From Pseudomonas protegens (GTDB taxonomy: Bacteria; Pseudomonadota; Gammaproteobacteria; Pseudomonadales; Pseudomonadaceae): 64,000 nt of DNA. The stretch spans positions 6,247,001-6,311,000 of the forward strand of contig NZ_CP060201.1 in NCBI RefSeq assembly GCF_013407925.2, in the 5' to 3' direction. The notes under the pieces are model-generated. The model was not told where the DNA came from, searched no databases, and saw only the letters and a list, made by a program, of their open reading frames with translations. Positions 36,546-48,200 of the stretch are shown here, piece by piece; position 1 is the stretch's first letter; every line of letters starts with the position of its first letter. The translations under genes were made by a program, and so were the position numbers.

Positions 36546-37703
36546 ATGTTTAAGCGCAACGTTCTGGCGGCATCCCTGACCCTGGCTGCCCTGTGCTCGG
36601 CACAGGCGGCAATGGCTGATATCAACGGCGGTGGTGCAACCCTGCCACAACCGCTGTATCAGACCGCTGGCGTACTGACCGCCGGCTTCGCTCCCTACAT
36701 CGGCGTAGGCAGCGGCAACGGCAAGGCGGCCTTCCTGAACAACGACTACACCAAGTTCGTGGCCGGCACCACCGGCAAGAACGTGCACTGGGCCGGTAGC
36801 GATTCCAAGCTCTCTGGCGCGGAACTGAGCGCCTACGCCAGCGCTCACGAAGCCGCCTGGGGCAAGCTGATCCAGGTGCCTTCGGTGGCCACTTCGGTAG
36901 CCATTCCGTTCAACAAGGCCGGCACCGCTGCGGTCAACCTGAGCGTCAATGACCTGTGCGGCGTGTTCTCCGGCCGTGTTTCCGACTGGAGCCAGATCTC
37001 CGGTTCAGGCCGTACCGGCGCCATCACCGTGGTTTACCGCAACGAAAGCAGCGGCACCACCGAGCTGTTCACCCGCTTCCTCAACGCCAAGTGCGCCGAG
37101 ACTGGCACCTTCGGCGTGACCACCAACTTCGCCGCCAGCTACACCGGTGGCCTGCCGGCCGGCGCAGTGGCCGCTGTGGGCAGCCAGGGCGTGATGGATG
37201 CCCTGAACGCCGGCGACGGTCGCATCACCTACATGAGCCCGGACTACGCCGCGCCAACCCTGGCCGGTCTGGACGACGCCACCAAGGTGGCCAAGGTGGC
37301 CGGCGTTTCGCCTGCTCCGGCCAACGTGTCCGCCGCCATCGGTGGCGTTCCGGTCCCAGCCGTGGCCGATCGCGCTGATCCGGACAAGTGGGTGCCTGTA
37401 TTCGGCAAGACCGGCGCCACCGGCACCGTGCCTTACCCTGATACCGGCTATCCGATCCTGGGTTTCACCAACCTGATCTTCAGCCAGTGCTATGCCGACG
37501 CCACCCAGAGCGGCCAGGTGCGTGACTTCTTCGCCCGTCACTACGGCGCGACCACCAACAACGACGCGGCCATCACCGCCAACCGTTTCGTGCCGCTGCC
37601 AACCGCCTGGAAAACCGCGATCCGCACCACCTTCGTCACCGCTTCCAACACCCTGAGCATCGGCAACACCAACGTCTGCAACAACATCGGTCGTCCGCTG
37701 TAA
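36546..37703 (+). CDS. DING protein (secreted PstS-like phosphate-binding/alkaline phosphatase family)
   Basis: Protein of 385 aa. The signal peptide ends AAMA at residue 24; the mature protein begins with the diagnostic DINGGGATLPQPLYQ. It has the periplasmic-binding-protein fold of PstS. All the PstS-type phosphate ligands can be placed: T in GGATL, S in GVGSG, D in AGSDSKLS, and the R-x-x-x-SGT loop in YRNESSGTTEL. Two Cys pairs are likely (DLCGVF, NAKCAE, SQCYAD, NVCNN). In P. aeruginosa the gene at this place is lapA, a phosphate-starvation alkaline phosphatase exported by Hxc, so this is the probable Hxc substrate. The ribosome site AAGGAG is seven bases before the ATG. Confidence 0.93.
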   Translation: MFKRNVLAASLTLAALCSAQAAMADINGGGATLPQPLYQTAGVLTAGFAPYIGVGSGNGKAAFLNNDYTKFVAGTTGKNVHWAGSDSKLSGAELSAYASAHEAAWGKLIQVPSVATSVAIPFNKAGTAAVNLSVNDLCGVFSGRVSDWSQISGSGRTGAITVVYRNESSGTTELFTRFLNAKCAETGTFGVTTNFAASYTGGLPAGAVAAVGSQGVMDALNAGDGRITYMSPDYAAPTLAGLDDATKVAKVAGVSPAPANVSAAIGGVPVPAVADRADPDKWVPVFGKTGATGTVPYPDTGYPILGFTNLIFSQCYADATQSGQVRDFFARHYGATTNNDAAITANRFVPLPTAWKTAIRTTFVTASNTLSIGNTNVCNNIGRPL

Positions 37704-37732
37704 CGGCGAACCCCACCGAGCGGCAACACCCG

Positions 37733-37766
37733 ATCAGCAACGGTTTCGGCCGTTGCTGATTTTTTT
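37733..37766 (+). terminator. Rho-independent terminator after the first DING gene
   Basis: An 11-bp perfect stem (ATCAGCAACGG / CCGTTGCTGAT) with a TTTCGG loop is followed by a run of T. It lies about 30 bases past the stop and separates the two DING genes into different transcripts or makes the second depend on read-through. Confidence 0.93.
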
Positions 37767-37854
37767 CATCCAGCATCTGTTCAGAGCGCGCATCCAGCGG
37801 GCTTACGCCCTCCGAACGGCCAGTGACATCACCGGATAGGACAGGAGTCTTGTC

Positions 37855-39015
37855 ATGCCCAAAGCTCAATGGTTGATCGCTTCACTGTTATACGGCGCGT
37901 TCTGCGTCCAGCAGGCCCAGGCGGATGTCAACGGTGGAGGCTCGACCTTCAACCGGCCGCTGTATCAGAGCGCCGGGGTGTTGACCCCGGGGTTCGCGCC
38001 CTACATTGGCGCGAACCAGGGCCGGGAAAAAGTGGCTTTCCTGCTGAACGACTACAACGTGCTGGTGCCGGGCGCAGCCCCCAGGACCGTGCATTGGGTG
38101 GCCAGTGAGTCGAGGCTCAGCGCGGTGGAACAGAGCAACTACGCCGTGGCCTATGGGGCGCAGTTCGGCAAGCTGATCCAGGTGCCTTCGGCCGCGACGA
38201 GCGTTGCAATTCCGTTCAACAAGCCCGGCAGCCAGGCACTGGACCTGAGCATCGACGCCTTGTGTGGGGTGTTCTCGGGGCGCCTGGCCGGTTGGGACTG
38301 GATCCAGGGTTCCGGACGTACCGGCCCGATCACCGTGGTGTATCCCAAAGGCAGCAGCGGTTTCACCGAGCTGTTCACTCGTTTCCTGAATGCCAAGTGC
38401 AATGAAACCGGGACCTTTGCCGTGACCAGCAACTTTGAGTACAGCTACTCGGGCGGGTTGCCGACCGGTGCGCTGGCGGCCAGCAGCGCGGATGCCATCA
38501 TGGCGGCGGTGAATGCCCGGGATGGCGCCATCACCTTCATGAGCCCGGCCCTTGCGGCGCCGACCCCGGCCGGGCTGGATGACGGCAACAAGGTGGCCAG
38601 GGTTGCCGGGGTCTCGCCGGCGCCGGCCAACATCGTCGATGCCATCAACAGCGTTCCGCTGCCCTCCATCGCCGAGCGGACTAACCCGGACAAGTGGGTG
38701 CCGCTGTTCGGCAAGTACTGGGAGCCGGGCGTCGTGCCTTATCCGCAGACCGGCTATCCGATCCTGGGCTACACCAACCTGATCTTCAGCCAGTGCTATG
38801 CCGATGCCACTCAAAGCAATCAGGTGCGTGACTTCTTGGCTCGTCACTATGGCGCGCTTGAGGCCCGAAACAATGACCAGGCAATCAGGGCTCAGGGCAT
38901 GCTGCCCCTGCACCCGTCCTGGAAAGTCGCCGTGCGTTCCAGCTTCCTGAGCGCCACCAATGCCTTGAGCATCGGTAATCCCAACGTCTGCAACGGCATC
39001 GGCCGGCCACTGTGA
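37855..39015 (+). CDS. Divergent DING-family paralog (DVNG) with altered ligand site
   Basis: Protein of 386 aa, colinear with the preceding DING protein. The signal peptide ends AQA at residue 23 and the mature start is DVNGGGSTFNRPLYQ. The fold, cysteines and C-terminus (SIGNPNVCNGIGRPL) are kept, but the phosphate ligands are not: GVGSG becomes GANQG (Ser lost), AGSDS becomes ASESR (Asp to Glu), and the RNESSGTT loop becomes PKGSSGFT (Arg to Pro, Thr to Phe). It may bind another ligand or act as a scaffold. In P. aeruginosa lapB follows lapA at this place. An AGGAG precedes the ATG. Confidence 0.88.
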   Translation: MPKAQWLIASLLYGAFCVQQAQADVNGGGSTFNRPLYQSAGVLTPGFAPYIGANQGREKVAFLLNDYNVLVPGAAPRTVHWVASESRLSAVEQSNYAVAYGAQFGKLIQVPSAATSVAIPFNKPGSQALDLSIDALCGVFSGRLAGWDWIQGSGRTGPITVVYPKGSSGFTELFTRFLNAKCNETGTFAVTSNFEYSYSGGLPTGALAASSADAIMAAVNARDGAITFMSPALAAPTPAGLDDGNKVARVAGVSPAPANIVDAINSVPLPSIAERTNPDKWVPLFGKYWEPGVVPYPQTGYPILGYTNLIFSQCYADATQSNQVRDFLARHYGALEARNNDQAIRAQGMLPLHPSWKVAVRSSFLSATNALSIGNPNVCNGIGRPL

Positions 39016-39018
39016 GCT

Positions 39019-39052
39019 GGCTCCGGCAGCGGCTTGGGCCGTTGCCGGAGCC
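39019..39052 (+). terminator. Strong hairpin after the second DING gene (no T-run)
   Basis: A 15-bp stem with one G-T pair (GGCTCCGGCAGCGGC / GCCGTTGCCGGAGCC) and a 4-base loop, 3 bases after the stop codon. There is no T-run, so termination may be partial or the hairpin may protect the transcript end. Confidence 0.6.
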
Positions 39053-39207
39053 CAACGTCGCCTGCATTACACCCGTTAGATGAATTTTCCGTGACATCCG
39101 TTCGGTCGCGCCCCGCGCCAACGGCCTATCCCCTAAAGCAGTGACGCGTGCCCTGGGCCCTACAAGCGTCGCGCTCCCCTGGGCGTCATAACAAAGGATG
39201 AGTAGTA

Positions 39208-42200
39208 ATGGTTCGCTGCAAACCACCGGTCAAATCCCCAGCCCTGCGCCTTGATGGCGAGTTGCCGAGCCTGCGGCTCAAGCCCCTGGCCCAGGCCATT
39301 GCCTTGCTGATGGTGGCGGGCAGTGCCCATGGCGCCACGGCCTTCAGTTCCGGCTGGTTCGCCGACAAGGGCGCGTCCCAGGCCGCCACTGCCGCGCGCA
39401 CCAACGGCCAGGTGCCGGGGATTCCGCCGCTGTCCCAGCAGACCCGGGTCAACCAGCAGTTGCAGCGTTCCTTGAGCAACCTCAATGCCAGCGTCGCCGC
39501 CATTGCTGCCCAGCAGGCGGCCCAGGCCGCAGCGCGCCAGGCCGCGTTCGGCACGGTGAGCACCATTCCCGATGGCCTCGGCGAAGGCGGGCTGAAGGTC
39601 GATAACAGCCTGACCCAGGGTTGGCTCAATGCCAAAGGCCCGGTGCAGAGCCAGTCCGGCGGCAAGACCACGGTGACCATCGAGCAGACCGCGGACAAGG
39701 CCATCCTCAACTGGGAAACCTTCAACGTCGGGCGCAATACCACCGTGGATTTTCAGCAGCAGTCCAACTGGGCGCTGCTGAACAAGGTCAACGACCCCAA
39801 TGGTCGGCCCAGCGAGATCCAGGGCCAGATCAAGGGCGCCGGTACGGTGATGATCATGAACCGCAACGGGGTGATCTTCAGCGGCACCAGCCAGGTCAAC
39901 GTGCGCAACCTGGTAGCGGCCGCGGCCACCATCAGCGACGAGCAGTTCACCCAGCGCGGGCTCTATGTCGACGCCAACGGCACCCAGCCGACCTTCACCG
40001 ATGCCCTGGGCAAGGTCCAGGTGCAGCGCGGCGCATTGATCCAGACCCATCCGGCGGCCAGCTCCACCGAGTCCGGTGGCTACGCCTTGCTGCTGGGGTC
40101 GGAAGTGGAAAACGCCGGCACCATCGTCACCGCCAAGGGCCAGACCACCCTGGCCGCCGGTGACAGTTTCTACATCCGCCGCGGGGTCGGCACCAGCGGC
40201 AACCAGCACTCCACCACCCGCGGCAATGAAGTTGCCACCTCGCTGAAGGCCGGCAGCAGCGCCGGCAAGGTCAGCAACAGCGGCCTGATCATGGCCGCCA
40301 CCGGCGACATCACCCTGACCGGGCATCAGGTGCAACAGAACGGCGTGGCCCTGGCCAGCACCTCGGTGGACACCCGCGGCACCATCCACCTGCTCAACGC
40401 CGCCAGCGACAGCAGCGGCAGCGTGACCCTGGGGCAGGGCAGCACCACCGCGATCCTGCTGGACAGCAGTGGCAGCACCGCCCTGGACAGCCAGCGCAAC
40501 AACGGCCTGATCAACCTCGACGGCACCCCGACCAACCTGATCACCGGCCAGTTCAACAACTTGAGCAGCGTCGCCGACCGCAGCGATCAGTCGCGGGTGG
40601 AGATCGTCAGCGGCGGCACCGTGGACTTCCAGAGCGGCTCCATCACCCTGGCCACCGGTGGCCAGGTGGCGGTCAGCGCTGGCCAGCGCAGCCTGGTGCG
40701 CGACGGCGCGGTGATCGATGTGGCCGGCGCGGTCGGGGTCAAGGTGGCGATGGAGTCCAACACCATCAAGATCAACGTCCAGGGCAACGAGCAGCGCGAC
40801 TCGGCGGGCAACCGCGACAGCGGCCAGTTGATCAACAACGACGTCTGGGTCGACCTGCGCGAGCTGGTGTTCGTCCCGGCCGGCACCAACGGCTACGCCA
40901 CCGACCGCTGGTACACCGCCGGCGGCCTGCTGGAAGTGGGCGGCTACCTGGGCACCCAGGGCCACAACATTGGCGAGTGGATGGCCCAGGGCGGCACCCT
41001 GACCTTCACCGGCAAGGAGGTGGTGACCCAGTCCGGCGCCCAGTTGAACCTGTCCGGCGGCACCGTCGACGTGCAGGCCGGCTACATCCAGCAGACCTGG
41101 CTCAAGGGCGTCGACGGGCGCCTGTACGAGCTGTCCCGGGCCCCGGGGGACCTGCTCTACACCGGCATCTACAAGGGCTACGTGGACAGCAGCCCGCGCT
41201 GGGGCCGCACCGATTACTACTACAACCCGCTGATCGCCCAGCAGCGCCGCTACGAGGCCGGTTATACCGTGGGCCGCGACGCCGGCAAGCTGGTGATCGG
41301 CACCGGCAACGCGGTGCTTGAAGGCCAGCTGGTCAGCGAAGTGTTCAAGGGCGAACGCCAGACCCAGGCGCCCAACGTCAAGCTCGACGGCTACCAGCAG
41401 TCGCACAAGGCCGCGGCCCAGCGCGCGCAACTGATCATTGGCAACTACACGCCGATCTACAACAAGGCCACCGGCACCCTGGGCTATGCCCTGGGCCCCA
41501 GCACCGATCAGGTGCTGATCGCCGGCAATCAGCAGAAGATCGCCGACGGCCTGGACCTCACCACGGCCCTGCCGGCCAACCGTCAGGGCCAGCTGGTGCT
41601 CGACAGCGATCAGCTCAACGGCTTCCAGCTGGGAGCGATCAAGGTCGGTGCCAAGCAGCAGATCCAGGTCAACGGCGCGCTGCAGGTGGCCGACGGCGGC
41701 GACATCACCCTGTTCGGGCCGCAGGTGCAGCTCAACGCCAACCTCACCGCCCACGGTGGCAGCATCAACGCCGGCAACGTGCTGAACCAGGTGGATGTGA
41801 ACCGCAACTTCGTGGTCGGCGATGTGATCCTCGCGCCCAGCGGCGGCGCCCAGGCCCGGGTCGAGGTGGCCGACGGGGTCAAGCTCGATACCAGCGGGCG
41901 CTGGAGCAACCTGGCCCTGGACCCATCGGACAGCAGCGGCCTGGCCTTTATCAACGGTGGCAAGGTGTCGCTGCGCAGCAGTGGCGATCTCAACCTGGGC
42001 AACGGCAGCCTGGTGAATGCCAGCTCCGGCGCCAGCCTTGGCTATGACGGCAAGGCCACGGGCGGCAAGGGCGGCGACGTGACCCTGGCGGCCGACGGCA
42101 AGCTCGACCTCAAGGGCGAGCTGCGCGGCTATGGAGTCAACGGCGGCGGCACCCTGGCCCTGCAGGCGCACAAGGTGCTGATCGGCGCCAAGGACGTGGC

Positions 42201-45200
42201 CCCGCAAGCCGGAACCTTGCAACTGGCGGGGGACTTCTTCAATAAGGGTTTCGGTGCCTACGACATCACCGGCAATGAAGGCCTGACGGTGGCCGACGGC
42301 GCCCAGGTCGAGGTCAAGATGCCGGTCTACCGCTTCGCCGCCCAGGCTGGCAGCAGTGCCACTGGCAGCGATCCGGCCAGTGTTCTGCAGCCCTGGCTGC
42401 CGGACCTGTACCAGCAGGACGCGGCCAAGGGCGTGCTGACCCAGCGCCGCGGCGCCGGGCTGACCCTGAGCGCCGGCAATCAGTACTCCACGGCTGCCCA
42501 GCTGGCCAGCACCGCGTTGAGCGTGGGGCAGGGTGCGGTGATCAGTGTCGACCCGGGGCAGGCCATCAACCTGCGCAGCGTCGGTCAACTGACGATGAAC
42601 GGCACCCTCAATGCCTGGGGCGGCAGTGTCAGCCTCAGTGGTTTGACCGTGGCCAGTTCCGAGGCGGCCAATGCCGCCGGCCACGGGCGTTCGATCTGGG
42701 TCGGCGAGCAGGCAGTGATTGACGTGGCGGCGCGGGCGCTGAGCGCGGTGGACAACCGCGGGCGCCTTTACGGCCAAGTGCGCAATGGCGGCAAGATCGC
42801 CATCGGCGGCGAGATCGACCTGGCCACCGGCATCGCCAAGGCCAGCGACCTGTTCGTGGTGGTGCGTGACGGCGCGCGCCTGGACGCTTCCGGCACCCAG
42901 GCGGCCCTGGACATCCCCGGCCAGGGCCGGGTGCAGGTGGCCAGCAACGGCGGCAGCATCAGCTTGGCTTCCAACAACGGCCTGTACCTGGACGGCAGTT
43001 TCGTCGCCCGGGCCGGCGGCGCGGGCGCGGCGGGGGGCAGTTTGTCCCTGGCCCTGGAAAGCCCGTATTACATCAAGAACGCGGTCAACGACCGGGTGCT
43101 CAAGGCCCGGGAGCTGGTGCTCAGCCAGATCCACCAGGGCAGTGGGCTACCGGCCAGCGCCGACGCCGCGGCCGCCAGCCTGGAGTACGGCCATGGGCGT
43201 CTCGGGGTGGATCAGGTCACGGCCGGCGGTTTCGACAACCTGGCGCTGCTGAGCAACGGCCTGCTGAGCTTCGACGGCGATGTGTCGCTGCACATGGGCC
43301 AGAGCCTGCGCCTGTACAGCGGCGCGCTGAACCTCAGCGAAAACGCCGCGGCCAACGCCCGGGTCAATCTGTCGGCGCCGTACCTGCTACTGGCGGGCAT
43401 CCTCGCGCCGCTGGAAGCCAAGGACCAGTACCTGCGCCCGGTGTCCACCGGCACGCCGTCGCAGCGGGCCACCCAGGCCCAGTTCAACGCCAGCGCCAAC
43501 CTGATCGATGTGCGCGGCAACGTGGTGTTCGGCAGCAAGGGCACCTTGCGCCAGGCCGACAACAGCCTGCTGAACGTCGAGCGCCGTGGCTTCGACCATG
43601 TGCAACTGACCAGCCAGGGCGATTTGCGCTTCCTCGCCGGGGCCGGCGCCGATGTGATCGCCAAGGGCATCAGCACCCAGTTGCTGACCCAGGGCGACAT
43701 GACCCTGCGGGCGGCGCAGTTGTACCCGGCCACCGAGGTCGGAGCCCGGGTGATTGCCGGTTACCTCAACGACATCTCCGGCACCCGCATCAATTTCGAC
43801 CCTAGCCGTACCCTGACCATCGGCCGTACCGGCAATGCCGAGGCGCCCGTGCCGTACTCGGCCTTCGGCCGCCTGCAACTGGGCGCGGCCAGCATCAAGC
43901 AGGGTGGGGTGGTGCGCGCGCCCCTGGGGCTGATCGAGATCGGCAACCTGGGCGCCAGCAAGGTCGAGTTGCTGCCCGGCAGCCTGACCTCGGTCAGCGG
44001 CAAGGGCCTGGTGCTGCCTTACGGCGGCACCGTCGACGGTCAGGTCTACAAGTACAACGGCAAGACCGTGACCTTCCTCGGCCAAGGTGCCCTGGTGAAT
44101 GAGAACAGCGACCTGAGCGTCGGGGTGATCCTCGGCGGCCAGTCGGTGCAGGTGCAATCCGATGCCACCGTGGACCTGTCCGGTGGCGGCGAGCTGCTGG
44201 GGGCCGGGTTCATCTCCGGGCGCGGCGGTTCCACCGATGCGCGCTACAGCCCGCTGGTGCAGATCGGCGCCAACGGCAGTTTCATCCTGCCGGGCCTGGG
44301 CACTAACCCGATCTACGCCATCGTGCCCGGGGCCCAGCCGGGCTATGCGCCGGTGGCCCCGGAAGGCGGCGCGGTGGACCCGCTGATCGGCCAGCAGATC
44401 ACCATCGGCAGTGGCGTGCCGGGGCTGGCGGCGGGCACCTACACCCTGATGCCGTCCACCTATGCGCTGATGCCGGGGGCCTTTCGCGTCGAGATCAACG
44501 GCCTGGCCGGGCTTGGCAGCGAAGGCGCGGCCCAGCAGCTGCGCAATGGCTCCTGGTCCACCGCCGGGCGCCTGTCGATCGCCAACACCGGGATCAGCAA
44601 CAGCGTGGCCAGCCAGTTGATCCTGACTTCGGCCGATACCCTGCGGCGTTATTCCCAGTACAACGAAACCGGCTACGCCCAGTTCGCCCTGGCCGATGCG
44701 GCGCGCCTCGGGGTGCCCCGGCCGATGCTGCCGGTGGACGCCAAGACCCTGAAGCTGGCGCTGCAAGCGGGGGCCGGGGCGGAGGCTTTCTCGTTCCGCG
44801 GCATCGGTCGTTTCGACGCCGCCCAGGGCGGCTACGGCGGCACCGTGGCGATCCTCAACATGGGCAGCGGCGGCATCGAAGTGGTGACCAGCGGCAAGTC
44901 GGCCACCAGCGGCTTCAGTGGCGTCACCCTGGACGCGGACAGCCTCAATAACCTGGGCGCGGCGCGGCTGATGCTCGGTGGCCTGACGCTGGTCAAATAC
45001 GGCCAGGGCGGCAACTACATCACCCTGGCCGAAGGCATCAACACGCCCAAGGGCTCCATCACCTTGCGCGAAGGCGTGACCCTGGCCGCGCCGGAAGTGT
45101 TCCTGGTGAGCAACAGCGGCGAGATCGTCCTGGAGCAGGGCGCCTCGATCAACACCCTGGGGCGCGGCAAGGCCAGCTATGACGCCCGGGACGGCTTCAC

Positions 45201-48200
45201 CTACCAGGTGGCCAATATGCTGGCGGTGTCCAATGGCCTGCTCAATGTCATCAGCAAGGTCCAGGCCGGTGGGCAAAGCAGCGGCGGCATCCGGGTCGGC
45301 TCCTGCGCCAGCGCGCCCTGCAGCGGGCAGACCGCGCTGTATTCCGAAGGCAGCATCGTTGCCCTGACCGACAACACCTTCGAACTGGGCGATCAGGTGC
45401 GCTACGGCACCCGCCACCTGAACCTGGGCCTGAACGCCATCAACGTCGGCAGCCCCGAAGCCCTGGCGGCCGCGGCGGCGGGCAACCGCCTGCCCAGTGG
45501 CATGACCCTGACCCAGCAGGTACTGGACCGTCTGCTGCGCGGCGACACCCAGTTCGGCGCGCCGGCCCTGGAGACCCTGCAGCTCTCGGCGCGGGACGGT
45601 TTCAACTTCTACGGCAGCGCCACCCTGGACACCTACGACCCGCTGACCGGCAAGTCGCTGCTGAGCAACCTGATGCTCTCCACCCCGGCGATCTACGGCG
45701 CGGGCGGGGCCAATGACGTGGCCCGCATCCACACCGCCAACCTGATCTGGCAGGGCGCCGTGACCCCGGCCGGAGCGGTGGTGACCGGTGGCGCCGGGAC
45801 CGGCAGCGGGCGCCTTGCGATCGACGCCGAGCGCATCGAGTTCGGCTACGGCGCCTTCGCCCAGCCCAGCACCACCCAGAGCTTCGACCGCCTGGCCCTG
45901 GGCTTTGCCAACGTCAACCTGAATGCCAGCCAGCGCATCACCGCCAACCACAAGGGCAGCCTGGCGGTCTACCAGAGCCAGGGCGCCTTCGACCCGCTCA
46001 GCGGCTTTGCCTACAGCGGCGGCAACCTGAATATCCTCACCCCGCTGATGACCGGCGAGGCCGGCTCGGTGAACCGCATCACTGCCGGTGGCGTCATCGA
46101 TATCAGCGCCTCGGCCGGGCCCCGTGGCGCGGCCAATGGCCAGGGCGCGGAACTGTCCCTGCAGGGCGACAGCATCCGCCTGGCCAGCGCCGTGGTCCTG
46201 CCCAGCGGCAAGGTGACCCTGGGCGCCCGGGGCGATGTCAGCCTGACCGACGCAGCGCTGATCGACGTGGCGGGCCGCACCATTGCCTTCAATGATCTGA
46301 GCCAATACGGCGCCGGTGGCGAAGTGCTGCTGCAAAGCCGCAACGGCAACGTGCTGCAGGCGGCCGGCTCGACCATCGATCTTTCGGCCAGCCACAACCA
46401 GGCCGGCAAGCTGCGGGCGGTGGCGCTGGACAGCGCGGCCGGGCGGGTCGATCTGGCGGGCCGCATCCTCGGCGGCAGCAGTGGCCAGTACGATGCCGGC
46501 GGCACCCTGGTGCCGTTCCTCGGCGCCACGGTGGAAATCCAGGCCCAGCACCTGGGCAGCAGCGGCAGCCTGGACGAGCAGTTCGCCGCCCTCAACCAGC
46601 GCCTGAACCAGGGTCAGGTCTTTGGCGCCCGCAGCTTCCAGCTCAAGCAGGGCGACCTGACCATCGGCGACGGGGTCAAGGCCAGCAGCGTCAACGTCTC
46701 GCTGGACCACGGCAGCCTGCGGGTCACCGGGCGGGTGGACGCCAGCGGCGCGCGGGTCGGCAGCATCAACCTGGCGGCCAGCCAGGGCCTGACCCTGGAC
46801 AGCGGCGCGCTGCTGGACGCCCACGGCAGCACGCTGCGGGTCGACAGCTACGGCAAGATCATCGATTCGCCGAACCGCGCCAGCGTGGTCCTGAGCTCGG
46901 GCCAGGGCCGCCTGACCCTGGCCGACGGCGCGCGCATCGACCTGCGCCACGGCACCGATGTGGCGTCGGGCAGCGCCCCGGGGCAGAACGACGGCCGCAG
47001 CCGCGGCACCCTGGAGCTGAACGCGCCGCGCATCGTCCAGGCGGACCAGAGCAGCAACGACATCGACATCGAGGCCCGTGGCCGCCTGGATATCCAGGGC
47101 GCGCGCTCGATCGCGGTCAACGGCATGATCAGCTACGACGATGCCACGGAAAAAACCGACGCCACCGCCAGCGGGCGTCCTTACCAGGAGATCACCCAGG
47201 CCTACCTGGATGCCAAGCACCTGCAGAGCACTGCCTTTATCAACGCTGCGCTGCAGAACAACGACCTGCTGCACAACAAGCTGGCCGGCCTGAACAACGC
47301 CACCTACGCCGATGCCTTGCACTTGCGGCCCGGGGTGCAGATCGTCAGCAAGACCGCCGACGGCGACCTGGTGGTGCAGGGCGACCTGGACCTGTCCGGC
47401 TACCGGTACGCCAGCTTGAACCCCCACACCCGGAAGGACGACAACGTCTACGGCTCCGGTGAAGTGGGCAGCCTGACCCTGCGCGCCGGCGGCGACCTGA
47501 ACGTCTACGGCAGCATCAACGACGGTTTCGCGCCGCCGCCGGGCACCGATGACGACAATGGCTGGATCCTGCGGGCCGGCATCGACTTCACCGGTGGCGA
47601 TATCGTGATTCCGGGGGGCGGCCTGTCCCTGGCCGACGGCACCCTGTTCCCCGGGGGCAGCACCCTCAACTACGACTTGCCGATCAAGGCCCTGACCTTG
47701 CCGCAGGGCACGCGCCTGCCAGTGGCGGCGACCCTCAGCGAGAGCCTGGTGCTGCCGGCGGGCACGGTGCTGGCCGCCGCGGTGCGCGACAGCAACGGTA
47801 CGCTGCTGTTCGCCGCCGGCACCCTGTTGAACCAGAGCCTGACCCTGAGCCCGGGCAGCGTGCTGGAGGCCGGCACCCTGCTGACCGCCAATACCGCGGT
47901 GAAAGCCCTGACCTGGCCCAAGGGCGTGCCCCTGCCGGGCGTTGCCGGGGCGCGTAACCTGGTGGTGCTCGACGGTGGCAAAGACCTGTCCCGTGGGGCG
48001 CTGATTCCGTCGGGCACCGATATCAAGCTGCCGGGCGGGGTGGCCTCGGTGCTGTTGCGGCCGGAAAACGGCGGGCGCCAGGGCAAGCTCTTGGCCATCG
48101 CGCCGATGCTGACAGAGGGCGCACAGTCCTGGTCCCTGCGCCTGGTGGCCGGGGCCGACACCGAGGCGGCCGACAGCCGCGTGCTGCAGAGCCAGCCCAC

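Noticed and set aside
37704..37854. Pho box before the second DING gene
   Set aside because: CTGTCCT-ATCC-GGTGATG on the minus strand has too few matches in the second half-site.
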